This document shows positions 54,386 to 61,843 of a DNA stretch of 64,000 nucleotides, one piece after another. Source of the DNA: Pistricoccus aurantiacus (lineage in GTDB: Bacteria > Pseudomonadota > Gammaproteobacteria > Pseudomonadales > Halomonadaceae). The notes beneath the pieces were generated by a model, which did not search any database, had not been told where the DNA came from, and saw only the letters and a list, made by a program, of their open reading frames with translations. Within the stretch, counting starts at the first letter, position 1. Every line of letters begins with the position of its first letter. The DNA lies in NCBI RefSeq assembly GCF_042682565.1, contig NZ_JBHUIC010000030.1; one strand, written 5' to 3'. Made by a program: the position numbers and the translations under genes.

Positions 54386-55228
54386 ATGAAAGATCACGTT
54401 ACCCCGTTTCAGATCGTCATCCTGATGCTGTCCTTCTACGTCCTGGGCGCACTGGTGGCGGATGTCTTCTTCGAGCTTTCGCCGGAGATGTCCGAACTGC
54501 TGGGCTACCTGGACGTGGTGGTATGCTTCTTCTTCTTTCTCGATTTCTGCATTCGCTTTCGCGCCGCGCCGAACAAGTTGCGCTTCATGCGTTGGGGCTG
54601 GATCGACCTGCTGGCGAGCATACCCGCCGGGCTGTTCATGGCCGGACGTCTGGTGCGCGTCGTTCAGATCATTCGTCTACTGCGGGCGCTCAAGTCCATG
54701 CAGATGATCTGGCGGCTGATGTTTCGCAACCGCGCGGAAGGGGTGTTCGCCTCCGTGGGCACCATGACCCTGCTGCTGGTGGCCTTTGGTTCCATGATCA
54801 TGCTGCTGGTGGAAAGCCCCCATCCGGATAGCCCCATCGACAGCGCGGAAGAGGCGCTGTGGTGGGCGGTCGTGACCATTACCACCGTGGGCTACGGAGA
54901 CTACTATCCGATCACTACCCTGGGGCGTGTCGTCGCCGTCTTGTTGATGATCGGTGGGGTGGGGCTGTTCGGCAGCTTCGCCGCCTACATCAGTTCACTG
55001 TTCGTCGACGACCAGGGCGAGGAAGACGAGCGCCAGCATGAGGCGAGTCGCAGAATGATGCGCCACATGTTCAAGGAAATACACGAATTGCACGCGGAGG
55101 TGCGGGCATTGAGAGCGGAGTTGCGCGCCGGCAACGGCGCGAACTCGGAATCTGCTTTCAACAGGCCGAATGCCGACGTTTCGATACCGTCGGACGGAGG
55201 AACCGGAGAGGAGCCGTCGCGGTCTTGA
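54386..55228 (+). CDS. Voltage-gated potassium channel (Kv type)
   Basis: A 280-residue channel subunit with six transmembrane segments. The S4-like helix GRLVRVVQIIRLLRALKSMQ is Arg-rich (about residues 87-106), and the selectivity filter TTVGYGD is at residues 166-172 after a pore helix. The C-terminal part (about 205-280) is a charged coiled coil and a Ser/Asn tail. No ligand-binding domain is present. Potassium homeostasis under salt stress is the likely role. Confidence 0.9.
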   Translation: MKDHVTPFQIVILMLSFYVLGALVADVFFELSPEMSELLGYLDVVVCFFFFLDFCIRFRAAPNKLRFMRWGWIDLLASIPAGLFMAGRLVRVVQIIRLLRALKSMQMIWRLMFRNRAEGVFASVGTMTLLLVAFGSMIMLLVESPHPDSPIDSAEEALWWAVVTITTVGYGDYYPITTLGRVVAVLLMIGGVGLFGSFAAYISSLFVDDQGEEDERQHEASRRMMRHMFKEIHELHAEVRALRAELRAGNGANSESAFNRPNADVSIPSDGGTGEEPSRS

Positions 55229-55261
55229 ACGCGCTCCACTGACGGTTTTTATTCCCGGGGA

Positions 55262-55597
55262 CTATTCCTTGACCTGGTAGTCGCCTTCCAGCACCTGCTG
55301 GGTGCCGCCGGGACGATGGTCCGCATAGAACTCCTTGTCGATGTCCGTTGCCTGATCCGCGCGCATCTGTTCCATACGCTTTTTCATCCGGCGTCGCACC
55401 AGGGGCAGCATCAGCCAGCCCACCAGCAGGAAGAACAGCCCGATGACGGTGCCCAGGATCATCATCACGCCGAACAGAAGCCAGGTCATGACCAGCTTCG
55501 GGCCGCTCATGGTCGTTGACGGGCGCGCCTGACGCGCCCGCTCCTGCCACTGTCGCGCCGCCTGCCAGGCGGCGCTGTCGTTACGTCGTTCAGTCAT
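55262..55597 (-). CDS. Small membrane protein of unknown function
   Basis: A 111-residue protein with a basic N-terminus, two adjacent hydrophobic segments (LVMTWLLFGVMMILGTVIGLFFLLVGWLMLPLV) and a charged tail (RRRMKKRMEQMRADQAT). It begins within the 3' end of the PepSY gene (eight-base overlap), so the two are co-translated. No family recognised. Confidence 0.75.
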   Translation of the reverse strand: MTERRNDSAAWQAARQWQERARQARPSTTMSGPKLVMTWLLFGVMMILGTVIGLFFLLVGWLMLPLVRRRMKKRMEQMRADQATDIDKEFYADHRPGGTQQVLEGDYQVKE

Positions 55598-56063
55598 TCG
55601 TCACTCCGGTGACCGAGAAATCGCTGCTGTTCAGATAAATCTCGATTTCCTGGTTCTGGTCGTTGTAGCCCTCGATCTCGATACTGCCGCTGCTTTCGAC
55701 CTCGAGTGACTCGAATCGTTGCAGGCCTTCGCCCATGGCGCTATCCAGGGCCTTGTTCACTTCGTCGAAGCTCAAACCCCAGTCGGGTATCTGGTCCTGG
55801 CGCTGCTCTTCCTTGATGGTGTCACCGCTGGCGATATTCATGTCGACCTCGAGTTTCCAGCCGTCCTCTCGCCAGCCTTCCAGTTCGAGTTCGTTGCCGT
55901 CGTCCACGGAAATTTCCTCGAAATGGGTGAAGCCGTATTGCTGGGCGCTATCCAGCAAGGAAGAAAGCTCGTCCTGGGTAAGGCCCCGGTCTGCCGCGAA
56001 TGCAGTAGTGGCCAGGCCGAGGGAGGCGAGCAGAGCAGCGGTAGACAATGTCGTCTTTTTCAT
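55590..56063 (-). CDS. Periplasmic double PepSY-like protein
   Basis: A 157-residue secreted protein (signal peptide ends after AFA, residue 23). It has two PepSY_2-like repeats: GLTQDELSSLLDSAQQYGFTHFEEISVDDGNELELEGW and LSFDEVNKALDSAMGEGLQRFESLEVESSGSIEIEGY. Such proteins often accompany sensor kinases. It is divergent from a PepSY-RR-HK operon with a 135-base gap. Confidence 0.82.
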   Translation of the reverse strand: MKKTTLSTAALLASLGLATTAFAADRGLTQDELSSLLDSAQQYGFTHFEEISVDDGNELELEGWREDGWKLEVDMNIASGDTIKEEQRQDQIPDWGLSFDEVNKALDSAMGEGLQRFESLEVESSGSIEIEGYNDQNQEIEIYLNSSDFSVTGVTND

Positions 56064-56198
56064 GAAACTTCTCCTGAAATTCCTTTTTGGATGGTTGCGA
56101 ACCTTCGATTCGCATGTCCTTTGTACCCCTTGCTACCTTGCAGGAGGCTGAACCGCGCGTTCATGATGCGTTCATGTTCGCTCTGGCAAGCTTAGCCT

Positions 56199-56534
56199 AT
56201 GAAAACGTTGCGCATAATGATAGGGGTAATGCTGATACCGGTGCTGACGAGCCTGGTGATGCCGTTGGCGCTGGCCCGAGACGACGCCTGGCGCGACCTG
56301 CACGAGCGGGTGCGCGCCGGTGAGCTGGTGGGGCTCTCCAGCGTGCTGGACTGGCTGGATGCACATTATCGGGGCGAAGTCGTGGAGGTGGAGCTGGAGT
56401 ACGAAGACGACGAGCCCATCTACGAAGTGGAAATGCTCGGCGCCGAGGGACAGCTGGTGGAATTCGAGTTCGATGCGCGCAGCGGTGAGCTGATGGCCAT
56501 CGAAGGCGTCGATGTCGAGGCCATGAAGCGATGA
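56199..56534 (+). CDS. Secreted PepSY-domain protein
   Basis: A 111-residue protein with a signal peptide (cleavage near ALA, residue 26) and one PepSY domain (SSVLDWLDAHYRGEVVEVELEYEDDEPIYEVEMLGAEGQLVEFEFDARSGELMAIEG). It stands seven bases before the response regulator, so it is probably a periplasmic accessory or target of that two-component system. Confidence 0.85.
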   Translation: MKTLRIMIGVMLIPVLTSLVMPLALARDDAWRDLHERVRAGELVGLSSVLDWLDAHYRGEVVEVELEYEDDEPIYEVEMLGAEGQLVEFEFDARSGELMAIEGVDVEAMKR

Positions 56535-56541
56535 CGGCACA

Positions 56542-57213
56542 ATGAAGATCCTGCTGGTGGAAGACGACCAGGCCCTGGCGGAAGTCCTCGGCGAAAGCCT
56601 GCGGGAAGCCGGCCTGCTGGTGGAATTCGCCGCTACCGGCGGCGAAGCGGATTTCCTGATCAGCACCGAGCGCTACGACGCGGTGATTCTCGATCTCGGG
56701 CTGCCGGACGGGGACGGCACCCGCTGGCTGGCCCAATGGCGGGAGCGGGGCATCGAACTGCCGGTGCTGGTGCTGACCGCCCGGGAGCGCTGGTCCGACA
56801 AGGCGGCGGGATTTTCCGCCGGCGCGGACGACTACGTGACCAAGCCCTTCGAAACCGCCGAGGTGCTGTTTCGTCTGCACGCCCTGGTGCGTCGAAGCCA
56901 CGGCCACTCACATCCGATACTGACCAGCGGCGACCTTCGTTTCGATACCCATACCGGCAGCGTCAGCCTGGCCGGACGCCCCGTTCCCCTTACCGCTCAG
57001 GAGTCTCGACTGCTGAAATACCTGATGCACGCCACCCCGCGAACGGTCAGCCGCAGCGAACTGGCGGAGCACGTCTACGACCGGGATCACGAGCCGGACT
57101 CCAACGTGATCGACGTGCAGATCAGTCGCCTGAGACGCAAGCTCGGCAAGTCGCGCATCGAGACCCTGCGCGGCCAGGGCTATCGCGTCGTGGCGCTCCC
57201 AAGCCAAGGCTGA
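56542..57213 (+). CDS. OmpR-family response regulator (PhoP/QseB-like)
   Basis: A 223-residue regulator. The receiver domain has Glu/Asp at residues 7-9 (LLVEDDQ), the phosphoacceptor Asp51 (AVILDLGLPDGDG) and the conserved Lys in DDYVTKPFE. The C-terminal winged helix contains SRSELAEHVYDRDHEPDSNVIDVQISRLRRKLG. Its stop overlaps the kinase start by one base. Confidence 0.92.
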   Translation: MKILLVEDDQALAEVLGESLREAGLLVEFAATGGEADFLISTERYDAVILDLGLPDGDGTRWLAQWRERGIELPVLVLTARERWSDKAAGFSAGADDYVTKPFETAEVLFRLHALVRRSHGHSHPILTSGDLRFDTHTGSVSLAGRPVPLTAQESRLLKYLMHATPRTVSRSELAEHVYDRDHEPDSNVIDVQISRLRRKLGKSRIETLRGQGYRVVALPSQG

Positions 57214-58577
57214 TGCGACGCCTGCGCGACTGGATCGCCGGCTGGTCCTTGAGCCGGCGTCTGCTGGCGGCGGCGCTGATTCTGGTCATGCTGACATTGC
57301 CCTTGGTCGGCGCGGGGCTTGTCTACAACTTTCGTCACGCGGTGACCGCTTCCTTCGATCAGCACCTGGAGTCGCTGCTCAAGGTCTTGCTGGCGGATCT
57401 GGAAATCGATCCGGCCAGCCAGGAACCCGCGCTGGGGCTATCCCTGGGGGACGCCCGCTTCGATCGAGTCTTTTCCGGCTGGTACTGGCAGATAACGGAT
57501 ACCCGGGGCACCGTCCTGGTGTCTCGCTCCCTGTGGGATCAGCGTCTGCCGGTCTCCATGGCGAAAGGCTTGACCACTCGCAATATCACCGGGCCGCGGG
57601 GCCAGGCCCTGCGCGTGACCGAACGCGACGTGCGCCTGCCCAACTATCCTCATCGTCTTCATGTCAGCGTGGCCGCTTCCCGGCGCGAACTCGACGCGGA
57701 AGTGGCGCGCTTCGAATGGCTGCTGGGTATTTCCCTGGCGAGCCTGGCGCTGCTGCTGCTGACGGGCCTGGCGATACAGATTCGCTGGGGGCTTGCGCCT
57801 CTGCGCCGCCTGCAGGCGGATCTCGAGGCTATCGAGAACGGTAGAACGGAACAGCTGGATACCCGGCTTCCCGGGGAACTCAGGCGCCTGGCGAATGCCA
57901 TGAACGAGGTGATCGAGCGGGATCGTCGTTTGATCGAACGCGGGCGCGCCGCGGCAGGCAATCTCGCTCACGCCCTGAAGACCCCGGTCAGCGTGCTGAG
58001 GATGCTGGCGGAGCGCCTGCCGGAAGCCTCGCGTCAGCGGTTCTACCAGGAGATCCAGCGTATCGACGAGGCGGTGCGCCATCATCTGGCACGAGCCTCC
58101 GCTTCCAGCGGCGTGGCCTTGGGTGGCAGCGCGGCCTTGAAGGATACGCTGGCGCCGGTGATCGAGGGCCTATCGCGGCTGGCCAAACGGCGCGGCCTGG
58201 ATTTCGAGTGTCGCATCGAGAAGGCGCTTGGCACCCGCATGGATCCGCAGGATATGCAGGAACTGGTGGGCAACCTGCTGGACAACGCCCTGGGCTGGGC
58301 GGAAGCACGAGTGCGTTTTGCCGCCGAGCATGAAGAAAGCGGGGTCGGACTCTACATCGACGATGACGGGCCGGGAATGACCGCGACGCAGCGTAAAGCC
58401 GCTCTGGGTCGGGGCGCTCGCCTGGACGAACGCCGCTCCGGTTCCGGTCTGGGTCTGGCCATCGTCGATGATCTGGTCACTCTGTATCGCGGTCGCCTGA
58501 GGCTTGATGATTCGCCCTTGGGCGGGCTTCGCGTATATGTCTGGCTGCCGGATACGCTTTCCGCTGCCGGCGACTAG
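57213..58577 (+). CDS. PhoQ-like sensor histidine kinase
   Basis: A 454-residue membrane kinase: transmembrane helix 1 near residues 17-36, a periplasmic sensor of about 130 residues, helix 2, HAMP, then the H box NLAHALKTPVSVLRML, N box VGNLLDNALGWA, G1 IDDDGPGM and G2 RRSGSGLGLAIV. The ALKTP form of the H box is that of PhoQ. The signal is unknown; co-encoded PepSY proteins may modulate it. Confidence 0.92.
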   Translation: MRRLRDWIAGWSLSRRLLAAALILVMLTLPLVGAGLVYNFRHAVTASFDQHLESLLKVLLADLEIDPASQEPALGLSLGDARFDRVFSGWYWQITDTRGTVLVSRSLWDQRLPVSMAKGLTTRNITGPRGQALRVTERDVRLPNYPHRLHVSVAASRRELDAEVARFEWLLGISLASLALLLLTGLAIQIRWGLAPLRRLQADLEAIENGRTEQLDTRLPGELRRLANAMNEVIERDRRLIERGRAAAGNLAHALKTPVSVLRMLAERLPEASRQRFYQEIQRIDEAVRHHLARASASSGVALGGSAALKDTLAPVIEGLSRLAKRRGLDFECRIEKALGTRMDPQDMQELVGNLLDNALGWAEARVRFAAEHEESGVGLYIDDDGPGMTATQRKAALGRGARLDERRSGSGLGLAIVDDLVTLYRGRLRLDDSPLGGLRVYVWLPDTLSAAGD

Positions 58578-58599
58578 CCTTCCGCTTCCCCTCTCTCGA

Positions 58600-59595
58600 T
58601 CAGCCTTGCCACTGCTCCGCCAGGATGCGATAGCTGTCGAGGCGATCCTGAAAATCGTAGGTATCCGTCACGATCATCAACTCGTTCGCCCGGGTGGCGT
58701 CGAGAAAACCCTCGAGCTCTTCGCGCACGCGAGCCGGGCCGCCGACCACCGCCGCGCCGAACAGACGCTCCACCTCGGCTTGCTCCTGGGGCGTCCAGTC
58801 GAGCCGCTCCACCGGCGGCAATGATTGAGTGCGCTTGCCTCGAATCATGTTGAGGAATTTCTGCTGGGCGGTGGTGGCGAGAAATCCTGCTCGATCGTCG
58901 CTTTCCGCGGCGATCACCGGTAGGCCGACCATGGCGTAGGGCGCATCGAGCACCGCAGAAGGCCGGAACTGTTCCCGATACAGGCGCAGCGCCTCGAACA
59001 GATAGCCCGGGGCGAACTGGGCGGCGAAGGCGAAGGGCAAGCCCAGCCGCGCCGCCAGCTGGGCGCTGTAGCCGCTCGATCCCAGCAGCCACAAAGGTAC
59101 ATGAGTTCCCTGGCCGGGTACCGCCTTGACCCGCTGTCCGGGTTGTTCGTCGCCCAGATAGCGCTGGAGCTCTTCCAACTGATCCGGAAAATCGCTGACC
59201 CCGGCGCTGGGATGGCGCCGCATCGCCGCCATGGTGGCGCTGTCCGATCCCGGAGCGCGCCCCAGGCCCAGATCGATACGTCCGGGATAGAGGGTTTCCA
59301 GGGTGCCGAACTGCTCGGCGATGACCAGCGGCGGATGATTGGGCAGCATGACGCCGCCGCTGCCGACGCGAATGCGAGAGGTGTGCCCGGCGACATGACC
59401 GATCAGCACCGCGGTGGCGGCGCTGGCGATGCCCTCGATGTTGTGATGCTCCGCCAGCCAGTAGCGGGTAAAGTTCAGGCGCTCGGTTTCCTGGGCAAGC
59501 GCCACGCTGTTGCGAAAGGTGTTTGCGACGCTATCGCCCTGACGAATCGGCGCCAGGTCGAGTACCGATAGCGGGGTATCCTTGAGCCTTGTCAT
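58600..59595 (-). CDS. LLM-class flavin-dependent oxidoreductase (YhbW-like)
   Basis: A 331-residue bacterial luciferase-like monooxygenase. Family blocks are LSVLDLAPIRQGDS, RYWLAEHHNIEGIASAATAVLIGHVAGHTSRIRVGSGGVMLPNHPPLVIAEQFGTLETLYPGRIDLGLGRAPG. The start is the ATG at 59595 behind GGGAG; a TTG four codons upstream has no site. The substrate is unknown. Confidence 0.88.
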   Translation of the reverse strand: MTRLKDTPLSVLDLAPIRQGDSVANTFRNSVALAQETERLNFTRYWLAEHHNIEGIASAATAVLIGHVAGHTSRIRVGSGGVMLPNHPPLVIAEQFGTLETLYPGRIDLGLGRAPGSDSATMAAMRRHPSAGVSDFPDQLEELQRYLGDEQPGQRVKAVPGQGTHVPLWLLGSSGYSAQLAARLGLPFAFAAQFAPGYLFEALRLYREQFRPSAVLDAPYAMVGLPVIAAESDDRAGFLATTAQQKFLNMIRGKRTQSLPPVERLDWTPQEQAEVERLFGAAVVGGPARVREELEGFLDATRANELMIVTDTYDFQDRLDSYRILAEQWQG

Positions 59596-59683
59596 GTCGT
59601 CTCCCAAAAATTTGAACGCGATGTCGTTAGCGCTCTTATCATTTCTTTATGGGGGCGACAGGCGATGGTGGCAAGGGCGCGAC

Positions 59684-60301
59684 CTATTTATAGAACTGCC
59701 AGCCGATCCAGATAATGGCGATGACGAGCAACCCGATGCCGACCTTGCGGGAATGGTGTTTCCATATTTCCATCGCCTTGTCGCCGGCGATGGCTACCAG
59801 CAAGGCCAGCCCGAAGTAGCGTATGCCTCGGGCGATCATTGCGGCGAGAATGAATAGTATCAATGGATAACCGCTGGCGCCGGCCACCAGCATGGCGGTC
59901 TGGAAGGGAATCGGCGTGATGCCTACTGCCAGAATGGCAAGAAAACCGTTGTTTTCCATGGTGGATCGAAAGCTGTCGAAGGCCTGCTGGCCGCCGAACA
60001 GGGGTATCAGTGTGTCGCCCCACTGCTCCATGGCGAAGCTTCCCAGTCCATAGCCAATCAGCGCGGCGGTCAAGTTGCCTGCCAGGGCCACCGTAGCGAT
60101 GCGCCAGCGCCGTTCCGGGTGGGTCAGCATCCAGGGGATCAGAATCACCTCGATGGGAATCGGGATCAGCAGAGTCTCCATCATCGAGGCGGCGAAAAGC
60201 AGCCAGTAAGCATGGTTCGAGGCGGCCAGGCGGTCTAGCCAGGCGCTGGCGGAAGCCAGGGATCTAAAATTGGACGACATGATGGAACCATCCTTGTTCA
60301 T
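59684..60301 (-). CDS. VTT-domain (DedA/YqaA-type) membrane protein
   Basis: A protein of up to 205 residues with about five helices and the VTT-domain pattern FAASMMETLLIPIPIEVILIPWML ... NLTAALIGYGLG ... GITPIPFQTAMLVAGASGYPLILFILAAMIARGIRYF. Relatives act in membrane lipid or proton homeostasis. Start may be 60301 or 60280. Confidence 0.85.
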   Translation of the reverse strand: MNKDGSIMSSNFRSLASASAWLDRLAASNHAYWLLFAASMMETLLIPIPIEVILIPWMLTHPERRWRIATVALAGNLTAALIGYGLGSFAMEQWGDTLIPLFGGQQAFDSFRSTMENNGFLAILAVGITPIPFQTAMLVAGASGYPLILFILAAMIARGIRYFGLALLVAIAGDKAMEIWKHHSRKVGIGLLVIAIIWIGWQFYK

Positions 60302-60441
60302 TCGGTCCCTGTCATGTTAATCGAGACCTATGCAAGAAACGAGAAAGGGCGATGTCGCGCGGGAGAGAGATGGTTAATCGACGAATCAAGTCGCGAGATA
60401 TCCGCTAGACTTGGAAGATAAGAGCCACAGGGAGAAAAACG

Positions 60442-60630
60442 ATGCGTCCTGTCTTTCATCAGCCTGCCACCCAACAGCGCAGCGGCGCCCGACGCAGCGG
60501 CGTCCGACGCGGCGCCACTCGTCGTGAAGTCCAGCCATCCTCCGATGCCTGGCTGAATCGTCTGCTGGATATCATGACGATCACCGCCTTGGTGGTGGGC
60601 GGTATAGCGCTGGTCACGCGCTTGCTCTGA
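60442..60630 (+). CDS. Small basic single-pass membrane protein
   Basis: A 62-residue protein: an Arg-rich N-terminal half (QQRSGARRSGVRRGATRREV) and one C-terminal helix (IMTITALVVGGIALVTRLL). AGGGAG precedes the ATG. Its last 17 bases overlap the 3' end of the convergent phzF-like gene. Function unknown. Confidence 0.65.
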   Translation: MRPVFHQPATQQRSGARRSGVRRGATRREVQPSSDAWLNRLLDIMTITALVVGGIALVTRLL

Positions 60631-61486
60631 GGCGCCCCTGGCCGACGATCACCGCCTGGCCGGCGATGTGAATCGCCGGGTTGTCATGAGTGTCGCGCTC
60701 GAACGTCGCGTGAATTTGGCTGGGACGGCCCATTTCCACGCCCTGATCGATCCGCCGGCGCCAGCTACCTGCACCAGTCTGGCGCGATCCCAGATAGCCG
60801 GTCAGTGCCGCCGCCGCGCTGCCGGTGGCCGGATCCTCGCGCACGCCGCCTTCCGTGGAGAACATGCGCGAGCGGATGCGTGCTTCATCCAGTTGCACAT
60901 GGAGATAGATCTGCTCGACTCGGCTCGGCGACACGTCTCGCATCCACCGGACCGGGGAGGGCAGCGCTCGGGCCAGGGCATCCAGCGAGTCAAGCTCGAT
61001 CAGGTGGAAGGGCAGGCCACAGGAAGCGATCACCGGCTCCCCGTTGATCTGGCCTTCGTCGAGGCCGAGCAGTGCGGCGGCCTTGGCCCGATCAAGAGTG
61101 CTGGCGCCTATCTCCGCCGGCCGCGCCGTGGTAAAGCGCGCCAGGTCGTCTTCGAATGTGACGTCGAGAGCGCCGACTGCGGCTTCCAGAATCAATGGCC
61201 GGTCGCGCTGCGCCAAACCGAGTTCCGCCAGCAGATGGGCGGTGCCCACTACCGGATGGCCGGCAAAGGGCAGTTCCATGGTCGGGGTGAAAATACGGAT
61301 CGGAAAGCGATTGGTGTCGCTGGCGGGTCCCAGAAATACCGTCTCGGACAGGTTCAACTCGTTGGCGATGACCTGCATCCGCCTGCTATCCAGTTTCTGC
61401 GCCGCCGGGAACACCGCCAGCGGGTTGCCGGCGAAGGCACGGTCGGTGAAGACGTCCAGCAGGTGGTAGTCGGCGCTTGGAGGCAT
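60614..61486 (-). CDS. PhzF-family isomerase-like protein
   Basis: A 290-residue protein of the PhzF fold (diaminopimelate-epimerase-like). YHLLDVFTDRAFAGNPLAVF and NELNLSETVFLGP (with the catalytic Glu at about residue 48) are diagnostic, along with GEDPATGSAA-like REDPATGSAAAALTGYLG. The start at 61486 follows AGGGATCAGGG. Not a phenazine cluster: no phz genes nearby, so the substrate is unknown. Confidence 0.88.
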   Translation of the reverse strand: MPPSADYHLLDVFTDRAFAGNPLAVFPAAQKLDSRRMQVIANELNLSETVFLGPASDTNRFPIRIFTPTMELPFAGHPVVGTAHLLAELGLAQRDRPLILEAAVGALDVTFEDDLARFTTARPAEIGASTLDRAKAAALLGLDEGQINGEPVIASCGLPFHLIELDSLDALARALPSPVRWMRDVSPSRVEQIYLHVQLDEARIRSRMFSTEGGVREDPATGSAAAALTGYLGSRQTGAGSWRRRIDQGVEMGRPSQIHATFERDTHDNPAIHIAGQAVIVGQGRLRASA

Positions 61487-61564
61487 GGCCCTGATCCCTG
61501 TATCGAACCGATAAAAAACGACCAGCACCAGTAATGGCTGGCCGCTCAAGCGTGGACGATTCAA

Positions 61565-61798
61565 TCAGTCGCCTAGATTGATGTCTTCCTCGTCCGTCGC
61601 TGCGCCGGTAGCCGCGCCGACACCGCCGCCGATGACCGCGCCTTTACCGATACTGCCGCCGGTGGCCGCCGCCGCCCCGGCGCCTACCGCCGCACCGATA
61701 CCGCCGCCGCTGGCGGCCCGCTCACCGGTGCCGGTACCGCATCCCGCAAGACCGATCACCAGAGCGGCGGTAAAAAGACCCAGTTTCACCCTTTGCAT
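61565..61798 (-). CDS. Glycine-zipper lipoprotein
   Basis: A 77-residue lipoprotein (lipobox IGLAGC) whose mature part is a Gly/Ala glycine-zipper (GGGIGAAVGAGAAAATGG, then GAVIGGGVGAATGA) ending in an acidic tail. AAGGAG precedes the ATG at 61798. It resembles YMGG-type outer-membrane lipoproteins. Confidence 0.85.
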   Translation of the reverse strand: MQRVKLGLFTAALVIGLAGCGTGTGERAASGGGIGAAVGAGAAAATGGSIGKGAVIGGGVGAATGAATDEEDINLGD

Positions 61799-61843
61799 CA
61801 CAGACTCCTTTCGTGAATGGCTGTCTTTCTCAGAGTAAACAAG

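Noticed and set aside
60614..61486. Phenazine biosynthesis locus suggested by the PhzF homologue
   Set aside because: PhzF-fold proteins are widespread outside phenazine producers and no other phz gene is present.
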